NCBI RefSeq assembly: GCF_039812505.1
Contig: NZ_JBDIAQ010000187.1
Location: forward strand, 1-5,892
Source: Intrasporangium_A sp039812505
GTDB lineage: Bacteria; Actinomycetota; Actinomycetes; Actinomycetales; Dermatophilaceae
Direction of reading: 5' to 3'
DNA: 5,892 nt
This document shows, piece after piece, positions 1 through 4,411 of this stretch. Within the stretch, counting starts at the first letter, position 1. Each line of letters starts with the position of its first letter. Under the pieces are notes generated by a model. It did not search any database. It was not told the origin of the DNA and saw only the letters and a program-made list of their open reading frames with translations. Made by a program: the position numbers and the translations under genes.

Positions 1-36
1 CCCTCGGTCCGGAGCAGCCACCAACCGGGACCACCT
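1..36. other. Left edge, no callable feature
   Basis: I see no gene, RNA or repeat confined to these bases. They may belong to the flank of the palindrome that starts at 37 or to a neighbouring gene cut by the window edge. Confidence 0.5.
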
Positions 37-108
37 CGCAACACACCGAGCAACGGCCAACCCCGCCGGTTGCAACCATCAAGGTTGGACGGTGCTCGGT
101 GTGTTGCG
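37..108. repeat. 72-bp palindromic repeat, copy 1
   Basis: The two ends, 37-52 and 93-108, are perfect 16-bp inverted repeats (right arm tgctcggtgtgttgcg). The exact centre is the 10-bp palindrome ggttgcaacc (68-77). A further arm, ccaacc (57-62), pairs with ggttgg (83-88). Counting inward, 30 of 36 opposed base pairs are complementary, so the whole element can fold as one long hairpin or cruciform. A second copy of identical length lies at 1200-1271, on the other side of the AbiEi/DUF559 gene. The design resembles REP/BIME or small MITE-like elements; I do not recognise a named family. It covers the 3' end of the minus-strand gene and supplies that gene's last nine codons and stop. It may also act as a transcript-end hairpin, although there is no T-tract. 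Confidence 0.85.
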
Positions 109-489
109 GTGTCCGGGCGGCGGCGAGGGCCGGGCGGACCGGACCCGGCCCACGAGCAGGCCGGGCCGGTCGAGCTCGGGCCAGACGACCCGCTCGACCG
201 GACGCCCGAGCCGGCGGATGGCGTCCTCACGGCGCTTCTCGAGCCAGACGACTTGGCCGGCGTCCTGGATCGCGGTCTCCTGCTCCTCGACGTCTCGCCG
301 GCGCTGGTACTTGATCCTCCCGTCGAACTCCACGACCACGCCCTCGACGAAGGCGTCGACCCGGGCGATGAAGATGCCGGCCGCATCGGTGATCCTCCGT
401 TGGGTCTCGAACGCCAGCCCCGCGTCCTCGAAGATGAGCCGCATCCGGGTCTCGCCGACCGACTCGGACTTGCCGTCCATCCGGACCAC
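79..489 (-). CDS. C-terminal DUF559/Vsr-like nuclease fragment, 136 aa (possible restart)
   Basis: This is the downstream part of the same frame. If translated separately it could restart at GTG (489-487) or ATG (480-478, MDGKSES). A purine-rich ggggagg lies on the minus strand near 510-516, about 20-30 nt upstream, which is too far for a convincing ribosome-binding site, so independent translation is doubtful. The domain retains the PD-(D/E)XK-like residues (D, then E-F-D-G, then K) and the conserved tail VVWLEKRREDAIRRLGR. Its last nine residues (RNTPSTVQP) and stop are encoded by the 72-bp palindrome. This suggests that the original C terminus ended nearby and was replaced when the repeat arrived. 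Confidence 0.45.
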   Translation of the reverse strand: MVRMDGKSESVGETRMRLIFEDAGLAFETQRRITDAAGIFIARVDAFVEGVVVEFDGRIKYQRRRDVEEQETAIQDAGQVVWLEKRREDAIRRLGRPVERVVWPELDRPGLLVGRVRSARPSPPPGHRNTPSTVQP

Positions 490-543
490 CGCGTCCAGTG
501 CCCGTTGCCTCCCCTCGTGCGGGCTGACGAGGGCAACCTCGGC

Positions 544-1056
544 CTAGAGGTCCTCGAGCCTAGTGAGCCCGCCGTGCAGCGCGGCATCTCCGGCCACGAC
601 AGCGCAGTCGCGGCCCATGGTCAGTGCGGTGCGCACCAGGGCCCTCGCGAGGGGGCACACCCGCACGCCGCGCAGCACCTCGGGGACGACGCCGGCCGTC
701 GGATGGATGCAGAGTCCGGCCCGGTGCACGGGCTGGCGCACCGCACCGAGCAGATCGACCCGGTCGGTCCTGGCTCCCCAAAGTGGTAGGCCGCGCAGGG
801 CCAGCGCCGCATGATGGCTGACCGTGTCGCCGGGTCTGGTCCGGGCCACCGCCAGCACGCGCAGACGATACCTCTCGTCGGCGTCGGCGGCCTCCCAGCG
901 GCTGCGGGCGACATAGGCGCCACGACGAACCCGGACCAGCTGCCGCTCCCGGACCCCGGTCCGAAGCTCGACGTCCGACACCCCTCGGGCATGGGCGTCC
1001 CGGGCGGCGAGCACCCCGTGCTGCAGCTCGGCCAGGGCGTGAAGTCGCGTGTCCAT
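544..1056 (-). CDS. N-terminal AbiEi-like fragment, 170 aa
   Basis: This is the part of the interrupted gene that would be translated if ribosomes stop at the amber codon. It runs from ATG (1056-1054) to TAG (546-544) and ends ...HGGLTRLEDL. It contains a winged-helix-like N terminus rich in Arg and the AbiEi-like middle region, but no nuclease residues. The Shine-Dalgarno signal is weak: only an AGG about 9 nt upstream of the ATG. An antitoxin-type DNA-binding region could in principle fold alone, so the fragment may still be functional; I infer this from domain boundaries only. Confidence 0.6.
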   Translation of the reverse strand: MDTRLHALAELQHGVLAARDAHARGVSDVELRTGVRERQLVRVRRGAYVARSRWEAADADERYRLRVLAVARTRPGDTVSHHAALALRGLPLWGARTDRVDLLGAVRQPVHRAGLCIHPTAGVVPEVLRGVRVCPLARALVRTALTMGRDCAVVAGDAALHGGLTRLEDL

Positions 1057-1148
1057 GACGGCAGCCTGCGGCCTCGACCCTGCTGCTCGTCAGGCCGTCC
1101 CCTGACACTGTGGACGGGGCCGGAAGCCGCCCCCGGCTGTGGACGACC

Positions 1149-1219
1149 GGGACACCTCGAACTGGTGGGCGACCGCGACACACCGAACTGGTGGGCGACC
1201 GCGACACACCGAACAGCGG
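1149..1219. repeat. 26-bp tandem repeat, about 2.7 copies
   Basis: The period is 26 bp. Unit 1 (1149-1174) is slightly diverged, unit 2 (1175-1200) is the reference, and unit 3 (1201-1219) is a partial copy. Units 1 and 2 share cgaactggtgggcgacc, and units 2 and 3 share gcgacacaccgaac. A weaker trace of a unit may lie just before, around 1137-1148 (gtggacgacc). The gcgacacaccgaac part is nearly the same sequence as the left arm of the 72-bp palindromes, so the array looks like repeated half-elements leading into the full palindrome at 1200-1271. Confidence 0.85.
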
Positions 1220-1271
1220 CAAGGTCCAATGGTTGCAACCGTCGAAGTTGACGATTGCTCGGTGTGTTGCG
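1200..1271. repeat. 72-bp palindromic repeat, copy 2
   Basis: This copy has the same length as the one at 37-108, with the same central palindrome ggttgcaacc (1231-1240) and the same right arm tgctcggtgtgttgcg (1256-1271). The two copies align without gaps. In the right part, 68-108 against 1231-1271, 33 of 41 bases are identical and the differences lie between the centre and the right arm. The left arm (1200-1215) pairs with the right arm at 14 of 16 positions, one of the two exceptions being a G-T wobble. The inner arms are more decayed than in copy 1. The element sits about 140 bp upstream of the AbiEi-like start and ~75 bp beyond the MaoC-family stop. Confidence 0.85.
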
Positions 1272-1292
1272 CAGCGCCCGGGCGGGTCGCAG

Positions 1293-1344
1293 CGTCCGGG
1301 CGAGCCACAGCCGTCCGGGCGAGCCCCGCCCGGGCGAGCCCCGC
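1293..1344. repeat. GC-rich short repeats ccgggcgagcc x3
   Basis: The 11-mer ccgggcgagcc occurs at 1296-1306, 1315-1325 and 1330-1340, with spacings of 19 and 15 bp. A 5-bp GC stem with a 4-nt loop (1340-1344 with 1349-1353) spans the stop codon of the MaoC-family gene. Together with the palindrome beyond, this could end transcription of that gene. There is no T-tract, so a classical intrinsic terminator is not supported. Confidence 0.6.
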
Positions 1345-1872
1345 TCAGGCGGGCCCGGGCCAGTTCCGGTCCGGCACCGGCACCGGACGGCCCGGCTGCT
1401 CACCGCCGCGCGCGTCGAGGTAGGCCTGCTTTGGCACCATCACCTTGCGGCGGAAGATGCACACGACCTGGCCGTCCTGCTTGTATCCGATCGTCTCGAC
1501 GTGCACCACACCGCGGTCGTCCTTGCTCTTGCTCTCCCACTTGCCGAGCACGGTCGTCTCGCCGTAGATCGTGTCGCCGTGGAAGGTCGGCGCGACGTGC
1601 CGGAGCGACTCGACCTCGAGGTTGGCGATGGCCTTGCCCGAGACGTCGGCCACGGACATCCCGAGCAGCAGCGAGTAGACGTAGTTGCCGACCACGACGT
1701 TGCGCCCGAACTGCGTGGTCTCCCCGGCGTAGTGGCCGTCCAGGTGCAGCGGGTGGTGGTTCATGGTCAGCAGGCAGAACAGGTGGTCGTCGTACTCGGT
1801 CACGGTCTTGCCGGGCCAGTGCCGGTACACGGCCCCGACCTCGAACTGCTCGTAGCTGCGCCCGAACTGCAT
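1345..1872 (-). CDS. MaoC-family (hot-dog fold) acyl-CoA dehydratase/hydratase, 175 aa
   Basis: This encodes a single hot-dog-domain protein of the MaoC/(R)-hydratase family, which adds water to or removes it from CoA thioesters in the cytoplasm; the actual substrate is unknown. The N terminus (FGRSYEQFEVGAVYRHWPGKTVTEYDDHLFCLLT) and the hydratase helix followed by TMNHHPLHLD (36-45) place it in the family. G-N-Y-V-Y-S-L-L-L-G (62-71) and the final VMVPK strand complete the fold. In the usual hydratase-2 pattern S-G-D-x-N-P-[LIV]-H, this protein has Asn38 in the Asp position and His40 in the Asn position, and keeps His43. Length is normal for a single-domain member. The ATG at 1872-1870 has a strong GAGGAG site five bases upstream. 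Relatives often sit with CitE-like lyases or acyl-CoA dehydrogenases, but none is visible here. The gene is divergent from nadE and appears to stand alone. Confidence 0.88.
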   Translation of the reverse strand: MQFGRSYEQFEVGAVYRHWPGKTVTEYDDHLFCLLTMNHHPLHLDGHYAGETTQFGRNVVVGNYVYSLLLGMSVADVSGKAIANLEVESLRHVAPTFHGDTIYGETTVLGKWESKSKDDRGVVHVETIGYKQDGQVVCIFRRKVMVPKQAYLDARGGEQPGRPVPVPDRNWPGPA

Positions 1873-1877
1873 CCCAA

Positions 1878-1883
1878 CTCCTC
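1878..1883 (-). promoter_or_regulatory. Ribosome-binding site of the MaoC-family gene
   Basis: The minus strand reads GAGGAG here, followed by 5 nt (TTGGG) and then ATG. It fixes the start at 1872. Confidence 0.8.
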
Positions 1884-1921
1884 ACGTGCGAAAGCGGACG
1901 CTCCCAGCGTGCCGGAGTGGG

Positions 1922-1947
1922 CGGCATACGGACACGCTCGTATGCCG
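1922..1947. promoter_or_regulatory. Inverted repeat in the divergent maoC-like/nadE promoter region (candidate operator)
   Basis: The arm cggcatacg (1922-1930) and its exact complement cgtatgccg (1939-1947) are separated by 8 bp. The repeat lies between two divergent starts, 50 bp upstream of the MaoC-family ATG and 31 bp upstream of the nadE GTG. For nadE that is about where a -35 element and a repressor site would be. I cannot assign a regulator: it does not look like the NrtR motifs I know. It could also be an RNA hairpin in the leader of the minus-strand gene. Confidence 0.45.
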
Positions 1948-1964
1948 TGTGCTTGCTCACGCTG

Positions 1965-1970
1965 TACCTT
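1965..1970 (+). promoter_or_regulatory. Possible nadE -10 element; leaderless start
   Basis: tacctt fits the loose actinobacterial TAnnnT -10 pattern. It ends 7 bp before the GTG start, which would put the transcript start at or next to the first codon. The bases just upstream of the GTG (tcactccc) hold no Shine-Dalgarno sequence, which agrees with leaderless translation. No good -35 is visible. This is an inference from spacing. Confidence 0.3.
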
Positions 1971-1977
1971 CACTCCC

Positions 1978-2820
1978 GTGACGACTTCCTTCACCCCCGG
2001 GCCGACCCAGCAGGCGGTCATCCGCGAGCTCGGCGTCACGCCCGACTTCGACGCCGCCCGCGAGGCGCGGGCCCGGGTCGCCTTCCTGGTCGACTACCTC
2101 CTGGCGACGGGCGCCGGGGGCTACGTGCTCGGGATCAGCGGCGGGGTCGACTCCTCCACCGCCGGGCGGCTTGCCCAGCTGGCCTGCGAGCAGGCCCGGG
2201 AACGCGGCGCGCAGGTGCGGTTCGTCGCGATGCGGCTGCCCTACGGCGTGCAGGCCGACGAGGCGGATGCCCGCCGCGCGGTCGACTTCATCCGCCCCGA
2301 CGAGGTCGCCACGGTCAACATCAAGGACGCGACCGACGCCGTCATCGCCGAGGTGGACCGCGCCGAGTCGGGGCTCGTCGCCGCGGCGCGCGTGGACTTC
2401 GCCAAGGGCAACGTCAAGGCGCGCCAGCGCATGGTCGCGCAGTACTACCTGGCCGGGCTGCGGGGCCTGCTGGTCATCGGCACCGACCACGCCGCCGAGG
2501 CGGCCGTGGGCTTCTACACGAAGTTCGGCGACGGGGCCTGCGACCTGACGCCGCTGGCCGGGCTGAACAAGCGCCGCGTACGGGCGCTGGCCCGCCACCT
2601 GGGCGCTCCGGAAGAGCTCGTCGCGAAGGTCCCGACCGCTGACCTCGAGGACGGCAAGCCGCTGAACCCGGACGAGGTCGCGCTCGGGGTCGGCTACGAC
2701 GCGGTGGACGACTACCTCGAGGGCAAGCCGGTCGCGGACCACGACCGCGAGGTCATCGAGCGCTGGCACGCCCGCACCGCCCACAAACGGGCCCTGCCGG
2801 TCACCCCCCGCGGCGGGTGA
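1978..2820 (+). CDS. nadE: Ammonia-dependent NAD+ synthetase, 280 aa
   Basis: This enzyme makes NAD+ from deamido-NAD+, ATP and ammonia, the last step of NAD synthesis, in the cytoplasm. It is an N-type ATP pyrophosphatase: the PP-loop SGGVDS is at 54-59 in GISGGVDSSTAGRL. Further hallmarks are RLPYGVQADE (86-95), VNIK (113-116), GNVKARQRM (144-152), GTDHAAEA (168-175), TKFGDG (181-186), PTADLED (219-225), DEVALGV (232-238), DDYLEGK (244-250) and HKR (269-271). All match E. coli NadE closely and length is similar (275 aa there). There is no N-terminal nitrilase domain, so it uses ammonia directly, unlike the long glutamine-dependent mycobacterial enzyme. GTG 1978 is chosen because it gives the normal N terminus; the frame stays open far upstream without family similarity. 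The C terminus ends soon after HKRALPVTP, shorter than the usual aromatic tail, where it overlaps the convergent exporter gene. Confidence 0.96.
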   Translation: MTTSFTPGPTQQAVIRELGVTPDFDAAREARARVAFLVDYLLATGAGGYVLGISGGVDSSTAGRLAQLACEQARERGAQVRFVAMRLPYGVQADEADARRAVDFIRPDEVATVNIKDATDAVIAEVDRAESGLVAAARVDFAKGNVKARQRMVAQYYLAGLRGLLVIGTDHAAEAAVGFYTKFGDGACDLTPLAGLNKRRVRALARHLGAPEELVAKVPTADLEDGKPLNPDEVALGVGYDAVDDYLEGKPVADHDREVIERWHARTAHKRALPVTPRGG

Positions 2821-2850
2821 CCGCGCTGCGCGCGTCACCGCGCGTGGTGA
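2801..2850. terminator. Overlapping hairpins at the convergent gene ends (candidate bidirectional terminator)
   Basis: Positions 2801-2820 form a near-perfect palindrome (9 of 10 pairs) that carries the TGA stop of both convergent genes at its two ends. A second hairpin pairs ggtgac (2816-2821) with gtcacc (2834-2839), with an inner gcgc stem (2823-2826 with 2830-2833). A third pairs tcacc (2835-2839) with ggtga (2846-2850). GC-rich hairpins without a T-tract are common at actinobacterial gene ends, and whether they terminate is uncertain. The sequence is also coding, for the end of nadE and the tail of the exporter. Confidence 0.45.
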
Positions 2851-4357
2851 GCGAGGGCAGCTCCCCCGAGTCGGACAGCACCGGGTGCCTCGGGCGGCGC
2901 TTCGGGTCCCGCGGGACCGTGGCCCCGGCCGCCACCGAGAGCCGCTGCCCGGTGCGGCGGGCCAGCAGCAGCCCCGCGAAGTAGGTCCCCAGGGAGACTC
3001 CGGCTGCCAGCGCCAGGCCTTGCCCGAAGGCGCCCACCAGGGTCGGCAGGCCCGCGCTTATCCCGGCGCCCTCCGGCTCGGAGACGACCTGCGAGATCCC
3101 TTGGTAGACCGCCCGGCCCGGGAGCATCGGCACGATCGCGCCGGTGGTCACCGCCATCGCCGACAGGTCCAGGCGCCGGGCGAGGAGCCGGACCGTGAAG
3201 CCGATGACCAGGGCGGCACCGGCCGAGGCCGTCGTCGAGCCCACCCCGACGTCCTCCATCACGGCCAGCGCGACCCAGCCGGCCGCCCCGGCCAGACCGG
3301 CGAGTGTCGCCGCCCGGCCGTTCGAGTAGGCCATGACGGCGAAGGCGGCCGAGATGACCGCAGCGCACACGACCTGGACCACCAGGTCGTCGGTGAGCCT
3401 GGTGAACGGGGTGATCGCGATGGGATACCCGAGGCGCTGGCCGACCGCGAGCACGACCGAGATGCCGATCGCGATGCCCAGGGACAGCACGATGACCTCG
3501 AAGGCCCGCGCGACCGCGGTCACGTAGTACCCCGACAGGGCGTCCTCGGCGGACCCCACGACGGACAGCCCGGACAGCAGCATCACGATGCCGGCCGCGA
3601 CGATCAGCGACGGCGAGACGTGCCCCAGTCCGGCGACACCCTTGGACTGGGCCACCACGACGAGGGTGGCCGCCACCGTCGGGATGGCCGAGCCAACGAT
3701 CTGCGCAAAGAACGCCGCCACCCCGAGCCGGCCGAGCCAGTCGAGGACCCGGCTGATGAACCAGGCGCTGACGAACGTCGCGACGCTCATCAGCCAGCCG
3801 GCCCCGATCAGCGCGGCGACGGCCGCGGCGAGCGTCGCCCCGGCCGCGGTCACGACCCAGCGGCGGTAGGGGTGCGGCGCCCCGATGACCCCGTCGATGC
3901 GCACCCGGGCCTCCTCGGGGTCGACCGGGTGGGCCACGAGGTCCACCACCAGGGTCCGCAGGCGCTCGAGCCGGGTGTAGTCCTGCACCCGGAACCGGAC
4001 GATCCGCATCACGGTCATCGGGTCGGCGTCCGGGCCCCGGTGGTACGACACGGTGACCGAGGTGTAGTTGACGTCGACGTGCACCGAGCGCAGCCGGTAG
4101 GCATCCGTGAGCATCAGGACCGTCCCGGTCACGTCGGCGGCTGAGGCCCCCGTCGACAGCAGCGCGACCCCGGCCCGCATGGCCAGGTCGATGACCGCCT
4201 GGGCGGTCTTGCGGTCGACGCCGTCGGGCGAGGTCCACACCAGGATCTCGTCGGTCGGCGGTCCGCTCGGGCGCATGGCCCGACGCGTACTGGCGCGCAG
4301 GCCCGGCCGCCGGACGTGCACGGCGGAGGGACGACGGGACGGTTGCCTGCGAGCCAC
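2801..4357 (-). CDS. Threonine/serine exporter, ThrE family, 518 aa
   Basis: This is an inner-membrane exporter of the ThrE family (TC 2.A.79), which moves threonine and serine out of the cell using the proton gradient in Corynebacterium. Residues ~47-165 form the cytoplasmic N-terminal part, with the family signature DRKTAQAVIDLAMRAG (48-63), LLSTGASAADV (66-76) and VDVNYTSVTVSYHRG (94-108). About ten hydrophobic segments follow: ~166-186, 188-204, 212-236, 249-268, 284-306, 328-345, 348-366, 376-393, 398-412 and 438-466. The PMLPGRAVYQG motif (410-420) marks the ThrE_2-like half, so both halves are fused as in C. glutamicum ThrE (489 aa). GTG 4357-4355 is chosen because of an AAGGTGG site just upstream. 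An ATG 27 codons later (4276) has no site and would remove only an Arg-rich tail. The gene is divergent from the aminopeptidase gene and overlaps nadE by 20 bp at its 3' end. The substrate is inferred from the family. Confidence 0.9.
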   Translation of the reverse strand: MARRQPSRRPSAVHVRRPGLRASTRRAMRPSGPPTDEILVWTSPDGVDRKTAQAVIDLAMRAGVALLSTGASAADVTGTVLMLTDAYRLRSVHVDVNYTSVTVSYHRGPDADPMTVMRIVRFRVQDYTRLERLRTLVVDLVAHPVDPEEARVRIDGVIGAPHPYRRWVVTAAGATLAAAVAALIGAGWLMSVATFVSAWFISRVLDWLGRLGVAAFFAQIVGSAIPTVAATLVVVAQSKGVAGLGHVSPSLIVAAGIVMLLSGLSVVGSAEDALSGYYVTAVARAFEVIVLSLGIAIGISVVLAVGQRLGYPIAITPFTRLTDDLVVQVVCAAVISAAFAVMAYSNGRAATLAGLAGAAGWVALAVMEDVGVGSTTASAGAALVIGFTVRLLARRLDLSAMAVTTGAIVPMLPGRAVYQGISQVVSEPEGAGISAGLPTLVGAFGQGLALAAGVSLGTYFAGLLLARRTGQRLSVAAGATVPRDPKRRPRHPVLSDSGELPSLTTRGDARSAVTRRGG

Positions 4358-4411
4358 GCGGCCACCTTATGCGGTGCCGAACCGGGTCGCCGGGGTGGGA
4401 CGATGTGCTGC
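4358..4411. promoter_or_regulatory. Short divergent promoter region, exporter/aminopeptidase
   Basis: Only 54 bp separate the two start codons, so both promoters must overlap here or reach into the opposite gene. Apart from the exporter ribosome-binding site and a purine-rich ggggtggga (4392-4400) before the aminopeptidase start, I see no clear -35/-10 pair or palindrome. Confidence 0.4.
4362..4368 (-). promoter_or_regulatory. Ribosome-binding site of the exporter gene
   Basis: The minus strand reads AAGGTGG, four bases before the GTG at 4357. It supports the long Arg-rich N terminus over the internal ATG. Overlapping taaggt on the same strand could also serve as a weak -10, but that is speculative. 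Confidence 0.55.

Larger units (their letters stand above)
79..1056 (-). pseudogene. AbiEi-antitoxin-like/DUF559 nuclease-domain gene interrupted by in-frame amber stop
   Basis: Read through, this is one 325-codon frame from an ATG at 1056-1054 to a TGA at 81-79, broken only by TAG at 546-544 (codon 171). Residues ~5-60 look like the winged-helix N-terminal domain of AbiEi-family type IV antitoxins (VRVRRGAYVA at ~41-50). Residues ~75-165 match the following AbiEi-like region (HHAALALRGLPLWG at ~81-94). Residues ~193-305 are a DUF559/Vsr-like PD-(D/E)XK domain with candidate catalytic residues D234, E243, D245 and K249 (RVDAFVEG then VVVEFDGRIKY). The frame is unchanged across the stop and the sequence after it (AEVALVSPHEGRQRALDAVV) reads as normal linker, so this is a point nonsense mutation, not a frameshift. 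The total length fits the usual ~300-330 residues of such proteins. Homologous actinobacterial proteins are common but poorly characterised; a defence role is only suggested. No cognate AbiEii toxin gene is visible nearby. Confidence 0.8.
1057..1344. other. Repeat-rich intergenic region, no gene
   Basis: No believable coding sequence lies between the AbiEi-like gene start and the MaoC-family gene stop. The stretch holds two small inverted repeats near the AbiEi-like gene (1089-1093 with 1102-1106, and 1125-1129 with 1134-1138), the 26-bp tandem repeats, the second 72-bp palindrome and the GC-rich short repeats listed separately. Any promoter for the AbiEi-like gene should lie in ~1057-1150 on the minus strand, but I see no clear -35/-10 pair. 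Confidence 0.6.

Noticed and set aside
37..108. Classical intrinsic terminator
   Set aside because: The hairpin potential is strong, but there is no T-tract after the stem on either strand, and a near-identical copy elsewhere in the window points to a repeat element.
544..546. Frameshift as the cause of the broken AbiEi/DUF559 gene
   Set aside because: Codon phase is identical before and after the stop (1056 and 79 share one frame), so a nonsense codon alone explains the break.
1149..1219. CRISPR array
   Set aside because: The 26-bp units are directly adjacent without unique spacers, there are fewer than three copies, and no cas gene is visible.
37..1271. Insertion sequence with transposase
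   Set aside because: The enclosed gene is an AbiEi/DUF559-type protein with no transposase motif, the repeats are palindromes in direct orientation and not simple terminal inverted repeats, and no target duplication is visible.
1110..2642. Long plus-strand open frame of about 510 codons across the repeats and into nadE
   Set aside because: It is antisense to the MaoC-family gene and out of frame with nadE; its product is Arg/Pro/Gly-rich with no family likeness, typical of GC-rich shadow frames.
2835..4238. Long open frames on both strands overlapping the exporter gene (2835-4238 minus, 2885-4144 plus)
   Set aside because: They overlap a well-supported membrane protein and read as Arg/Gly/Asp/His-rich low-complexity products.
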